Assembly: GCF_002127325.2 (NCBI RefSeq)
Contig: NC_035438.2
Location: 93,580,686-93,644,685 of the forward strand
Length of the DNA stretch: 64,000 nucleotides
Source of the DNA: Helianthus annuus
Lineage: Eukaryota; Streptophyta; Magnoliopsida; Asterales; Asteraceae
Reading direction: 5' to 3'
Position 1 is the stretch's first letter. Each line of letters starts with the position of its first letter. Positions 23,164 to 34,847 of the stretch are shown here, piece by piece. The position numbers were made by a program, and so were the translations under genes. The notes beneath the pieces are model-generated. The model saw nothing but the letters and a program-made list of their open reading frames with translations. It did no database searches and was not told the DNA's origin.

Positions 23164-25297
23164 TGTAAGACCCATCTCACTTTAAACGATTTTATCGCAA
23201 AATACGCATTTTTATATACAAATACAACCTTTCAAAAACTTTGATAAATTACGTTCATACCTAATTAAAATATTCTAGTTATAACATCCAAAGTAGTTTA
23301 AAACATTCAAGTGTTTACATGTTTTACATTTAAACTAAACAAAAGGTATCATTGTGGAAGCTTCAAAAGACTTGTGTTCGGTTCTTGATATTTGCTTGAT
23401 CGCAATCCGGAATATCCCCAACATCACCTAATATCAAATACCAACTCAAAAGTTAGTTTTGACAGCATATAAATAAGTATAATCAAGTTCCAACATCAAA
23501 CAAACAATAATAAAACTTTTTGGCAGTAACAGAGTCTCTCGCGGGTCGCGAAAGACTAAGCCTCATATCTTCGCGGGCCGCGAGGACGTTAAACTCGTTG
23601 GACAGTTTGTTTTCTCAGATGCATTTGCCCAGCTAAGTTTTTGATTAATCAACAAACTTTAAAATCCATAACTTTCGTTCTACAAGTCCGTTTTTTCGTG
23701 ATTCTTTTTCCTACGTGTCCGTAATTTAAATACAGACCCGTTTATCATCATTATTTGCGTAAAAATATTGTTTATAGACCGATCGCCTATAAATCCCCTT
23801 TTTTTATTTACTCGACCCGTTTGGTTATATGACAAACTTCACATAGTTCATTCCTATTGGTATCTAAACAAAGTTACCCATTTCCCGGGCTTGTCAACAT
23901 TGGCGTTTCACTACCATTCCCAAGATTTACGCATACAATATGTCACGCTTGTTAATAACAATTTCAATCATGAACATTATTACTATATCAACAATTCATG
24001 ATTCAAATCCTTTGACCCAATATCATGGGTTCTTTTAAGAAAAGCTAAGCTTTTGGCGTGTCCGTTCAACGGCCTACGCTTTCATGATTCACATTCAACG
24101 AGTGACCTCCAAGTCACTTCAAACACTACTAATTTAACAATTGTTTGACCCGTTTGGTTGTCTAATGGAAACCACCATTTCACGACACACAAAACTTATT
24201 CTAACCAACATTTGACTCGTTTGTTTATCTAGTGAACTTCGTCACTTCAACTATATACCAAGTTCACATAATATGCTAATTCAAAGTCGACTAACAAAAA
24301 CACATAATCAAACATAATGTAACAAAACCGTAGTTACGTGCCTTTAGAGCGTTCCCTTCAAGCGTGTATCCACTCTGGCTTGTCCGCTCGAAGATTCGAT
24401 CTTTTTGCCTATAGAGTTCAACCGACAACCTGTTTAGAACTCTAGTCATGTCACATAACGCGTAACTCGCCATAGCATTCAATATGCGTTTTTGTCCGAA
24501 TTTTCAACATTTTGTTTTCTTTTAGGCATTATATCAAACACCTAATGAGCATAATTTTATAAAATTAACAATCAAGTTCCATGACTAGTTATCTTGCCAG
24601 TTTCAACATCTTTTACTAATTCAATGTCTAATTTATACTTCAATATCATGATTAACTTCATAAAGCCTCGTTAACACCAAATTCAAGATCATAACTCTAG
24701 TGTTCCTCATCATTCTTAAAAACCCATTAAACACCTAAGTAGTGATTATGAGTTTTATCAACATGAACACAAATTCATTAGTTTACTAACTAGGGTTTGT
24801 TTCTAATCATGCATTCATCCTATTTTCACCCAAATATCCATCATTCAAGCTCAAATTTCGAATTTCAAGTATTCATCAAGAATTTGAGATGGAACAAAAT
24901 TGTGAAATTTGACATACCTTATGATCACTTCACTGAGGTGATCACTAATTTGTGCTTGTATTTCAATTTGGGTGTGATTTGCCCTTCCAATTGCTTGAAT
25001 TTATGCTAGTTAGGGTTTGAACAAAGGAGTTCTTTGGCTCCTATTGAAAATGTCAACCAGAACACACACTTAAGGTGCGTGTTTTGATGTTTGATGTTTT
25101 ATTTATTTAAAACTAGTTTCTAGTTTATCACTTTTGGCCCCTATACTTTATCTAAGTTGCATATATTGTGTTTTAACCAATTTCCTTATTACTATAAGAC
25201 TTGTGACTAACTAGGTTATTTATTCCTAGTTACTTTATCTTGTTTATTACCGACATTTAATTTTTAATATAAAAATTTATATTTTCGGGGTGTTATA
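23164..25297 (-). repeat. 5' LTR of the minus-strand Gypsy
   Basis: 2134 bp, from TGTAAGACCCATC to gtgttATA. The final CA has mutated to TA, but the flanking TSD fixes the end. It differs from the left LTR at many positions, so the element is old. Non-coding. Confidence 0.88.
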
Positions 25298-26077
25298 CAA
25301 CCCCCACCCACAAAACTCAAAAAGACTAAAAAGAAATCCACCAAGCCCACCAAACCCACAAATAAGGGTCTTCTGGAAAATGAGATCCCAGAAGTTAACC
25401 CTGTGACAACACAAAAGTCACCAGAAACCACTGTTGCTACTTCCTCGCAACTGTTGGAAAGATCTCCACCTAAAACCTCAACTCCTCATGATTCCTCACA
25501 AAAGGAACATGTTGTAAGCACAGGGACACCACAATATGAAGTATTACCCTCACTTGAGAGTATGCTTAACAGCCCTTCTCGCTAGGCAAATTTTCTTTCA
25601 ACACAACTCCCTTCATCTTAAATTCCACAATACATTATACCTCTGTTTGATGCCAGTGAAATTCAGACACAAAGCAGCCCCTCTCAACAACACATTACTG
25701 AGAGTAAACTTCTACATTGGCTGTGTCTGAACCAATTCAATTGGCTAACCCACAAACAGCTGAGGAGGCTACACCACTTGAATTTCATGAAATTCTTGTT
25801 GGTAGTTCAAGTGGAGCAGCTACTACAGATGTTGGATCCACTGATCTACATCTGGACAGTAGTTTCATAAGTAAGACTCCCTTGTAGGAAGCCACTGCTG
25901 TGGCTACCAAGGTTACCACTGGTGTGTTCAAGTTAACCATTGGTGTGCTTTCTAAGGTATCCACTGATGCAGAGGGAAGTCCCAAGAACCAAGAAAAAAA
26001 GGGCATCCGTTGATGAAAACATGGAGAATCCTCCTACTTCAACAACAAATACAACCACCACTGGTGGGAAATCAGTA
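25298..26077 (+). pseudogene. Copia accessory ORF, 3' part
   Basis: This continues the frame cut at 13390. After the TSD it reads a Lys/Pro/Thr-rich, low-complexity tail (KKTKKKSTKPTKPTNKG), open to 25585, then broken by a stop. A further Ser/Thr-rich stretch continues in other frames to about 26070 (PRTKKKRASVDENMEN). At about 26078 the sequence changes abruptly to pararetrovirus RT on the minus strand. The tail looks disordered; the function is unknown. Confidence 0.6.
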
Positions 26078-26965
26078 TCCATCAAAACAGTATTATCCTT
26101 TAGTTTTTTAATAGTTTATTACCATTCTAGATTTACCTCTTGTGATCTCAGCATGTTTTCTTACCAAGAAGGCAGGAGAGCTGTGTGGGCTATGACTAGC
26201 TCTGGTCAATTTTAAATCTAGGAGTTCTTTTATCTGGGAACTAAATTCTTTTTGGTCTTCTGATTGTATCTCATTGGTTTTACTCTAATATCCTTGTCTT
26301 TATCTTTCATTTCTAATTTTGCTGTTATCTGATTTGTATCCCAAAATTGTAACGGGTTACTTGTATAGCATTATTTTAACTTATTTTTTATGTTTTCTAC
26401 ATGGTCATCCAATCTTCTTAGATTTACTTGATAATCTAAGGGTTCTTGTAAGTAATATTGTACAACTGGTATTTCTTTTTCTAATTTTGGATTTTGTTTG
26501 TATCCAATATCACCACGCTGGCTTACGCGTGTTATAAAATTAATTGGAAATTTTCTTCCATATGCATTTTTTTATCCTTTTAACTACTATCAAGTGGTGA
26601 CATGGTGTTTTTAGTATTATCTGGTAAGCTACTATGTCAAAAGTAATTTTGTTAAATCTTTCTAAAAAATCATTTCCTAATAATACATCTGATCCAGAAT
26701 TATAAAAGTAGAATGGTGGACATTTAACCATATATGATCCGATTAGTATTATTGGATTTCTTATTCCTCTTTTGAGGGGAAGTATAGATTTTGAAAAGCT
26801 ATCTTCATTACATGGTGTTAAATCCTCATGATATTCCTTTGGAAAACAATTTGGTTTACATATACATAATCCTGAGCCACTATCTATATAAGTAGCAAAG
26901 TATTCAGCTTTGTAATCTTTATAAGTAATACCTATTGGAATATATATGCTTTTAGGGCTTGTCAT
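26078..26965 (-). pseudogene. EPRV A Pol N-terminal part: protease and start of RT
   Basis: The ATG at 26963-26965 matches the Pol start of copy B. The frame is open for 141 codons (26540-26965) with a retropepsin-like YIDSGSGLC and DVLLGNDFLERF. A frameshift follows, and the RT N-terminal region continues to about 26078. Because the insert is cut there, RT motifs with the YIDD box are not present in this part; a small piece lies at 41871-41920. Confidence 0.85.
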
Positions 26966-28157
26966 TTTGGTATATAAATCATTTTGCCATTGTATGTAAT
27001 TTTTAATCGATAGGAAGTTATTTGATATGGTTTTACATTTTCCAAGAAAGTTAATCCTAACATAATTTCTAATGTATCATTTTCATCTTCATTACCTATT
27101 AGTAGTCTTAAAGAATTTTTTCTTCTCCAAACTTTATTATGGTTTCCACAGCTTCATTAATTTCATGTAGTTCACCATTAAAGTTTGTATATTGATGGGG
27201 TTCTTCTAATGGATATTTTTGTAAATATTTTCAAATTTTATGATCTATATAATTTCCATTAGCATCTGTATCTATTAGGATGTTTGCTGCAGAAAATCTT
27301 TTCCCATTGAAATATTCTCCTTGAGTTTTGTAATTTTCTACATTATCTTTTTTTTCGCTAATTATATCATTATATCTACTTGAATTAGTCATTCTCAGAG
27401 GATGACTTATTACCTCTTTGTTTGAGAAAAACAATTTAGGGGTTATCTGGTTAGATGACAACATTGGTTTATCTTGTAAATCAAGACTTAAAGATCTTGA
27501 ATCTATTTCCTCTATTTTGGGTAAGGTTGGTATTTGTATTTGGCAAAGATCATTGAATAAGAAAGGAAAATAAATAGTGTCTTTTATATTAAAACATTCA
27601 GAATGATGAGTATTTGAAACTGCATAAGATATAGCATATGTAATAGAATAAGGTCTATTTTGTTGTTTAAAGAAATCTTTTCTCTTAAAATCTTGTAATA
27701 GACTTAGTGTTTTGTCAAAATCTTTATCTTCAATATTATAGGAAATTCTAGGATAGATGTTAAACTTCAGTTTTCCATATTATTTGAATAGCTCCTACGT
27801 GTACCCATCCCAAAGTATTTCTTATTTCTTGTTTTATCTTCTGTAATTTTTCTTGGATATCTTTTTTAGATAACAAAGGTATCATAAGTTTGTTAGATTT
27901 TATGTTGATATCTAAAGCTCTTTCTTGAATATTTAGCCCGTAATATAGATGATGATCTCTAGGTTTTATTCCTAGTTTTTGTAAAGTTTTTATTTTGAAT
28001 CCTAATAATTCGATAATGAGAAATTTTCATGTTGTATTTATTTAAGTTTTTTCTTATCTATTAATACTTCTTATTTGTATTATCCAAATTGTTCATTTTG
28101 GCAATCTAATATATTATCATCTATCTTACTAGTGGTGGCTATATCAGATCTATTCAT
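26962..28157 (-). pseudogene. EPRV A movement protein with retropepsin-like end, broken
   Basis: Collinear with the 437-residue frame of copy B (57212-58525) but interrupted by several stops and frameshifts. Only 27231-27464 stays open. The second protease-like motif reads IDTDANGNYI, where copy B has IDTGANGNYI, so the conserved Gly of D-T-G is lost. The caulimovirid movement protein would form tubules at plasmodesmata; this copy cannot be made. Confidence 0.8.
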
Positions 28158-29465
28158 CTTCAGATATTGTGTATTCTGTTTCAGGTAAAATAAATATGCT
28201 TTCATCAGAATCTTCATTATGAAAATCATTAATCTGGTTAAATCTCCTTCATTTATTAATTTTTTAATATCTTCATCTATTTCAAATATCTTGAGATTTT
28301 TGTTAAATTTCTTAGGACATTTATTTGCATAATGTCCTTTTTCATGACAAAGAAAACATCTACACTTTTTAGGACTTTATTTTCTTTTATATGTAGGCTT
28401 AAAAGTCTTCTTATATCCTTTTCTTTTATAAAATTTTGTTTTACGCTTTTTAAAGAATCTTTTTCTAAAATGAGTTCTTTTCTTATATTTTCTTTTTATC
28501 TTTCCATAATAGTAAGAACTCTTACATCCTATCATTAAAGGCATTTTTGGGTTACTACAACATAAAGATATCTTTCTTTTTAATCCTTTGCTTAATTTAG
28601 CTAATATTGTATCCCCACACCACTCGCTTAATTTATCTCTGACGTGTGTTATTCTTTTTTCTAAGGTATCCGATGTTCCTGGGTTATAAGTACTTATTAG
28701 TTTTTGTCTCCAAGGATCAGGTATTTTTGCAAAAAAGTAAGGGTAAATAATTATCCGTATTAGGTACTTGATTATAGATATGATAATAATAATCTTGAAA
28801 AACACAGATATACCTATCAATTTCATAAATATCACATAATTGTAATCGTAGTAAAGCTGTTAAATATTTTTGTATAGTTGCTAGGTCTCTTATGATATTA
28901 CCTTCTCCACAAACTCGATTCTAAAGGCCTCTATGGCTCTTGTTATTAAGTTGGCCATATCTTGATCTGAATTAAATATATATTGTTTAGCACCAGGACT
29001 TATATTTTGCCAATATCTTAAAGTACTATTTAAAAGAGTTCTTTCTAAAAATCCTTTTATTGTTTCAATATCCATTTTATTAACAGAAACTGCTATTCTA
29101 AAAGCGGTTTCCCATTTATCAATCGTTTCTTCAGTGTTATTTACACAATCTAAATCTAAATATATTCCGAAAGGATTTATTGGTTCATTTTTCATTGCAG
29201 GATAAGGCTTATAGTTATCTTCTGGTCTCATCTTTGATTTTATAGCGGCATATCCTAGGGTTGGTCTTTGAAATTCATGTCTTATTGGTAATCTTTCATC
29301 AGTACTTGTACTAGCTATATCATTTATATTAAAATTTTCTTGAGTTTTAATATTAATAAAATTATCATTTAATTCCATATCCCCTATTTTTGTTATTAAA
29401 TTTTCTATTTCAGAATCATCTTACTTAGGAATTATATTATTTTCACTTTAAGTATCTGAATTCAT
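28150..29465 (-). pseudogene. EPRV A coat protein, broken
   Basis: This is the only complete-length coat protein region in the window; copy B is cut in the middle of it. The start (ATG 29463-29465) is followed by early stops (about 29420-29450), an open stretch 28890-29378, another 28377-28835 and the zinc-knuckle remnant near 28330. 28441-28787 (about 350 bp) is the segment missing from copy B. It has a very basic C-terminal half (KRKYKKRTHFRKRFFKKRK), as expected for a nucleic-acid-binding coat protein. Confidence 0.8.
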
Positions 29466-29466
29466 T

Positions 29467-29718
29467 TTAATTATTCTTATAACCTTTAGGTATCTTCATA
29501 TTTTGCAAAAGTTGAACCAAAGGGTCTTGTAATTTAGTTTTTGTTTCTTTATCTTTCCTACTAGGATAGGCAGATTCTAGTAATTCCAGAATTTTATCTA
29601 ATCTAAAAATTATTTTATCTTCATAAAATATAATTGTTTTTTGTATTTCTATTATATCTTTATCTATCTTTAAAGATTTTTCACTTTCTTTTAGTTTATT
29701 AAAATTTTAGTTTTCCAT
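29467..29718 (-). pseudogene. EPRV A small ORF 2, broken
   Basis: It matches the 83-residue ORF at 63063-63314 of copy B, but the fourth codon is a stop (ATG GAA AAC TAA). Function unknown. Confidence 0.7.
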
Positions 29719-29995
29719 TAAGGAGAACTATATTGCCAATCAGTATCATCATATGTAAAGTCAGAACTTGTCCATTCATAGTTACTAAAATTAAAATCTT
29801 CATCAGAAATATAATTATCATCGAAATCAATATTTATACTCAAAACTTCGTTTACAATTAAAGTAGTCGGGTTATTTAGCTTACTCAATCTAATTTCATT
29901 ATCTATCAATTTTATGTTTAAGTAAATTAAGTTATCAAAATCGGTTTCTAGTAATTGTTGGCGTAGCTCTAGAGCCCCCGCAAAAGAAATATCGG
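29718..29995 (-). pseudogene. EPRV A small ORF 1, broken
   Basis: It matches the C-terminal part of the 137-residue ORF of copy B (62650-63063), with the same acidic end (SSDFTYDDTDWQYSS). The open part covers 29718-29909 with no ATG; upstream the frame is interrupted. Function unknown. Confidence 0.65.
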
Positions 29996-30009
29996 TGGCT
30001 CTGATACCA
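29996..30009 (-). promoter_or_regulatory. EPRV A minus-strand DNA primer site (tRNA-Met)
   Basis: On the minus strand this reads tggtatcagagcca, complementary to initiator tRNA-Met. In caulimovirids this site marks position 1 of the circular genome. Confidence 0.9.
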
Positions 30010-31104
30010 TTTTAGGTGGTAGTAGCCGAAATATTTTATCGGTTCAAAATTGTAACTTCATGTAAGCAATTATCAATAGAGTTTAAAAACATATCAAAAT
30101 TACCTATAGTTATTATTTTTATTATCCACATATTGTATAAAGAAACAGAAGACATAGTATATTTAATTATCTTTAGTTTGAGCTTAAAATTTATATTATC
30201 ATCAAAGAAGATCATAAAATTTAATTAAGATTTATTTGTTTGTAAAATATTTCCTTACAAAAACTAAGAGTAACGGTTATTTAGTAATATTTCAAAATTA
30301 AAAAGAAAAATGGTCCAACATGCTTCCGTACCTTTTTCCCATTTTGACCAAGATATCGTCGGGTTATACCAAGAGTCTTTTTACTAGGTTCTTTTAGACC
30401 AAACCTAAGTTATCTTAGGTAACTACTCTTTGGCTCCTTTAGCAATATTCAACACAACTTGGTTTCGTTTCCTACATCCGGTGTTAGGAAAAAAGAGACA
30501 GTTTAAGGTTGGAGGATTTTTCTTCTTAAGAGAAAAATATCTCTAAATAAGTATCAACACTCTCAGAATTTATAAGGAAATCAAAGACTTTTATTCCATG
30601 ATGGAAATTTTACAAAGAGGAAGTATCTTGCAAAGGAAAAATATAAAACACTCAAAACACTCTGAAAATACAAAAGACTTTTATTACATGAAAGAAGACT
30701 TGTTAAGATTTGAGTGAAGACCGATGTCCCCCTTCCTCTTCTTTTTCCCCCTTTTTATAGGCCTTTATTCATGAGAAGCTTTCTTGTTGCAAGATACGTG
30801 TCCTTCTCTGCATATATTTTAGTTTTGTGTCTTTATGTCTTGCATTGAAGTGTCTAACTTCTTTTTTCAAAGTTGCCTTGGGAAATTGAACATTTAAAGT
30901 CTGCACCTTTTGTCTTTATGGTCATGTCTTCCCACCTTATTTGTGTCTATCCTATCTTCACCTTTTCCAAGGTTAATGGTATTCTTTAAAATATCAAAGT
31001 CTTGTCCATATCGTTTATGTCTTCTATAATATTAGAAGAGAATCTTTTTTGATAGTTAGATGTTTAAACTCACATGCTTAAACCCTTTAATCTATCTTTA
31101 ATGC
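30010..31104 (-). promoter_or_regulatory. EPRV A intergenic region: promoter, leader and poly(A) signals
   Basis: On the minus strand a TATA-like ctataaaaag lies at 30751-30760. The transcribed leader follows toward 30010 and contains aataaaagtcttt near 30678 and 30594, which are likely poly(A) signals. Layout and sequence match 61670-62771 of copy B. No gene is present. Confidence 0.65.
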
Positions 31105-32011
31105 CTATTTATTTGAATTTAGGCTATCTCTTGATGAGTTGGTACTTATATTATTTTTATTGTGAGAACATGATGGGCAATTTCCAGGTGGGTGTTTCTT
31201 GGACTGGCAAATCTTATATTGTGCCTCTGGACTTGATTTGACTGAACCAGTTTCTAACAAATTTATCTTGCTATTTAGAATATTTATTGCTGCATCTGGA
31301 GATTTTCGGGCCGGAGCAATCATAACTGGAGAGTTTTTATACTCTCCTCCATAAGTTCTAAATGGTTTTCTAAGAGTAGATTCCATTCCCTGCAGTACTA
31401 CTCTTATCCCAATAGCCCTTCTATAGTGAATATCATTTTCATTAAACTTTGTAAATTCTCTTCTTTTGGAATTGATTTTGCAGGAAAATGCTTGACATTT
31501 TTCAAGATGTAAAAAATGATAAGCAGGGTAATAGTAATCATTGTAAAAATCTAGTCCTGCAGATAAAAAGTTTAAAGCTAAAGTATCTCTAGGGGTCATA
31601 GTTGGGTTGTTTTGATAACATTTTTTTACTGAAGTTATTACCCACCTAGGTAAATATGCTAATTTAGGAAAATCAGGTGATGTAAGATAAATCATGTTGA
31701 TGGCACCAAAATCGTACCAATATTTTATCTCATCTGCTGGTGATCCTTGTAGATAATTTAATCTAGGGTATACCCCTGTGAAATCAACATAACTTGACTC
31801 AGTTTGAGCAAGGTTATATAACTCTATCATTTTATTCCTCTTGCTAGAAACAGGATCTAATAAATGAGGTTGTTGTAGGGGAGGAACTTGTGGTTTGAGA
31901 GGAATCTGTTAGAGGACTTTTTCAAAAGTAGTTGTTTTATCTGATTGAGGTTTAAAAGAAAATTGTTCTTCTTCCTGGTCTGAAGCAGCTTCCATAACAT
32001 TCACCAGAAGA
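31105..32011 (-). pseudogene. EPRV A transactivator-like ORF, split by the Gypsy insertion
   Basis: 31105-31830 is open for 241 codons and close to the C-terminal 240 residues of the copy B protein (60479-61669), with a conserved Cys/His-poor core (YYPAYHFLHLEKCQAFSCK). The upstream part to 32011 has breaks, including a stop near 31910. The N-terminal piece lies on the other side of the Gypsy element at 41735-41870. The position after Pol is that of caulimovirid inclusion-body/transactivator proteins; the assignment rests mainly on gene order. Confidence 0.6.
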
Positions 32012-34373
32012 TGTGACACTCGAGGTTTTTCCGAACGATCACCTTGTAATATTTTGTGTGTATATATATATTATTAAATGGAAACGTGATTTTTACTTGA
32101 TATGTGTTGAGTATGTGTATTATATAAATATATAAGAGTCGAGACCACGACCCGAGACCATGACTCGCAACCGGGCGGTTGCGAGTGGGCCACTCGGTCT
32201 CGAGTGGGCCGATGAGCCGAAACCGGTTTGGGCCGAAACCCCAAGCCCAACCCGAAACATCCCCTTGTATATATATATCCCACCCTTCCCCCACTTCTTC
32301 CATTTTACACACACAAACACTCCTCAAACTCTCTCAACTAGAAACCCTCAACAACACACCCCAATCCCTTCCTATTTTCGGTTCAAGCAAAGATCCCGGA
32401 CAAGAAACTCGGTCAAGACTATCACTCGGACATTCCATCTTCTTGGTTCTCTTTTCTTTGTTTTCGGCTCCTCCTCTCATAACCGGTTAGTGCTATCTTG
32501 TGGGTTATCTTTTGTGTATAAGATGTATGTATGTTGTATGAACTAAGAAATGGTTGGTTAGTAGTTTATGCATGATTATTAGGATGTTTTGCAAAGTTTG
32601 TGAATATGTGTTAACATGACTAAAAATGACATGATATTGGTAGTTTACAAGTGTTCATAGCCAACTACACTATGCTTCTTTGTTTCTTGCAAGAATGATG
32701 ATGTTTAGCATAAGATTTTCGGCTATAATGTATGTTTTCTTGTTTAGCATCAAGATCTTGTTAAATGTGTGATTTTCGGTTCATAAATATGTGTTTATAT
32801 TGGCATGAAAACCCTAGAAAAATATGAAGATAGGATGAACTTGTTTGAATATGGCTTGAAGATGTAAAAATGGCAAAGTTTGATCTATCTTTACTAGTAT
32901 TCAGCTTTGGCAAAGTGTTAGTGAAACCTTATTGGTAGTTTCCTAAAATGGGCCTGAATTCTTGGTACAAAAGGGACTGATGCACCTGCATCATCACGTG
33001 TACATGAAAGTGACAGATTACGACTCGCAACGACAGCATTCCGACTCGAAACCGCACCGTTGCGACTCGCAACCAAAGCATGACAAGTCGAAACCACGTG
33101 ATTGCGACTCGAGACTACGTCGGTTGCGACTCGCAACCACAGCATGATGACTCGAGACCACGGTTACGACTCGCAACCAAAGCATGACAAGTCGAAACCA
33201 CCTGGTTGCGACTCGAGACCAGCTGGTTGCGAGTGGGCTGTTCATTTTGGTTACTGGGCCCATGTGTGTTTAACTTGGACTATCTGTTGACTGGATTATG
33301 TGTTGCTGTTGACTGCTTAATTACTTAGGCCGGCCCAGTAACCCACTGTTTACTTATATGCTTGATACGTGTTAGTTACGTGCCTATATGTGTTTTACGT
33401 GAATGCTTGTACACCGAACCTGACCTATACCGGTAACCATGTTAGGACGTGGTGACCAACGTGATTGACAAGTAATCTAAACCTACCGAGCAACCCAAGG
33501 TGAGTTCACAACTTAAAAGCATGCGTCCCGGTGGTTTGGGACACGAGACTGAAACAATCCTATCCCCTGGTAAAAGGGGATACCATTTACATACCATCCC
33601 TAGTTATTGGGAACAAAACTTACTTTTACTTCCCGGGCATTGGGAAACCTTTTGGTTAATTACTGTTTATACGGATTGCAACTAACGGCACTAAACGAAA
33701 CTCTATCACTCAAGTCCCTACTACAAATACCGATTAGTCGCCGGGTTAGGCGAACGGGTTATTAGTTGATAGCGCTATTTAGGTGTTTACCAGCCTCACA
33801 CCGTGCCCTGGTTTGGGACGGTCGTGAACTAATGTACTCAGAAATCCGTCAATGATGATAGAACATTGACATCGGGGCATCCTGCGGATACGCAACGGTT
33901 ACCTAGTGTTCGGTATTGGAAAAACAGTTTAGTCGCTAACTTTTGGGGTAGCTCCCCAGGGCATGTATAAACGGATAAATTAACCGGTGAAACAAAGTTT
34001 TTGGTAATTAAAACTGGACAACTAGTGAACTCACTCAGCATTATTGTTGACCCCTTACTGCATGCTTTGCAGGTAACCAGTGACGAAGGAGCTTGCAGCT
34101 TGGGAACGTGTAGTGTCTGTTCACCCTAGTGTTGGGTGTTACCTTATTTTGAAACATGAACTTTGTTTTAAACTACCTTACTTATGCTTCCGCTATTTAT
34201 TACTGTTTTGAACTTAACACTTTAAACTCTGAACTTAATATTTGCTAAGCTTATGATTAGTAAGTATTACTTTTGTTATCAACTTAAGTATTCAGTATAA
34301 TTGGTGGCTGGATCCTGGTCGGTCACGCCCCCGAAGCGGGTGTTATCCGCAGGTGGATTTTGGGGGTGTGACA
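32012..34373 (+). repeat. 5' LTR of the young Gypsy
   Basis: TGTGACACTCGAGG to gggggtgtgACA. A TATA-like tgtatatatatatccc lies at about 32265-32281, followed by a C/T-rich transcript start region. A GACTCGCAACC-rich minisatellite lies at about 33018-33235. Short open frames inside (such as 32160-32546) are present in both LTRs and lack any known domain. Confidence 0.95.
33018..33235. repeat. GACTCGCAACC minisatellite in the Gypsy 5' LTR
   Basis: Direct and inverted copies of gactcgcaacc and ggttgcgac alternate with caaagcatgacaagtcgaaacc (two almost identical copies about 110 bp apart). Similar phrases occur near the LTR start (32140-32200). The 3' LTR has the same array at 40379-40596. Confidence 0.8.
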
Positions 34374-34376
34374 GAT

Positions 34377-34390
34377 TGGTATCAGAGCCA
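34377..34390 (+). promoter_or_regulatory. Primer binding site of the young Gypsy (tRNA-Met)
   Basis: tggtatcagagcca starts three bases after the LTR end and complements initiator tRNA-Met over 14 nt. Confidence 0.95.
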
Positions 34391-34663
34391 TTGGTTATAG
34401 TGAACTTGGTTTTAAAAAGGGGAAAATCTTTTTGGAGAAAACCAGACTATAACCCGTGACTCGCGACGACACTACACTCCAAGTGCAAGGCTCGATACTT
34501 TTGACCTCATAGCTCGGACCAGTGTTTACTTGTTTGTTTTATGTTTCCGGATTTGCTATACGTACTAGTATGCCTAAATCAGATAGATACACCTCTCTCT
34601 TCTATCTCATTCTCGCTACATTACGACATCGCACTCATACTGTGTTTTCTGGTTATGAAGACA

Positions 34664-34760
34664 ATGAGTGGACGCGGAAGAGGAAACATCAACATGACGC
34701 AGGCTCAGTTCACTAACCTGCTCAACACAGTGGCTGCAGCTTTCGCAGCTCACCCTATAG
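34664..34760 (+). CDS. gag-pol: Gag-pol exon 1 (predicted)
   Basis: ATG AGT GGA CGC starts a 32-codon segment (MSGRGRGNINMTQAQFTNLL onward). It matches the usual N-terminus of this type of gag and ends at ATA-G before gtaagc. Joined to exon 2, it completes a Gly codon and keeps the frame. An in-frame ATG at 34655 would add three residues. Without splicing, the frame would run into a TAA at 34817-34819, giving only a short peptide. The splice is predicted from sequence, not shown. Confidence 0.6.
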
Positions 34761-34847
34761 GTAAGCTCGTTGTTTTAGGATGTTTAGATCCTACCGCCAC
34801 ATCGACTTTTCGCCTCTAAACCTATACGCTTCGCTTCTCACGAACAG
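34761..34847 (+). other. Putative 87-nt intron in gag
   Basis: Donor g|gtaagc, acceptor cgaacag|gt, T-rich interior and a branch-like ctaaacc (about 34816-34822). The length is divisible by three and it contains a single in-frame stop (TAA, 34817-34819). The exon frame is the same on both sides. 87 nt is near the lower size limit of plant introns but acceptable. Confidence 0.55.

Larger units (their letters stand above)
13391..25297 (-). mobile_element. Decayed Ty3/Gypsy (chromovirus-like) retrotransposon, minus strand
   Basis: It is flanked by the 5-bp target duplication caacc (13386-13390 and 25298-25302) in the Copia accessory ORF. The 5' LTR is on the right (23164-25297) and the 3' LTR on the left (13391-18503, inflated by a nested insertion). 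The internal region 18504-23163 encodes gag, PR, RT, RNase H and integrase on the minus strand, in Gypsy order, with many stops. The integrase ends in a chromodomain-like tail, which points to a Tekay/Del-type chromovirus (inference). Confidence 0.9.
5081..26077 (+). mobile_element. Decayed Ty1/Copia retrotransposon with accessory ORF, 3' end lost
   Basis: Order on the plus strand: 5' LTR, tRNA-Met primer site, UBN2-type gag with zinc knuckles, protease, GAG-pre-integrase, integrase, RT, RNase H and a downstream accessory ORF. This PR-IN-RT-RH order defines Ty1/Copia. The element is broken by stops and frameshifts. Its accessory ORF is split by the 11.9-kb Gypsy insertion at 13391-25297. Its sequence stops at the junction with EPRV copy A near 26078, and no 3' LTR is seen in the window. 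The lineage is possibly SIRE/Maximus-like because of the extra ORF; that is inference. Confidence 0.85.

Noticed and set aside
11996..26077. A 3' LTR of the Copia element
   Set aside because: I looked for a second copy of the 5081-5831 LTR start and end and found none before the EPRV junction; it may lie beyond the window.
32160..32546. 128-codon ORF within the Gypsy LTR (also 39521-39907)
   Set aside because: Present in both LTRs, no known domain, overlapping ORFs on both strands, spans the TATA and transcript-start region.
34377..34390. tRNA gene remnants at the tggtatcagagcca sites (also 52253, 62772, 29996, 5834)
   Set aside because: They are short primer binding sites next to LTR ends or at the viral map origin; no cloverleaf is present.
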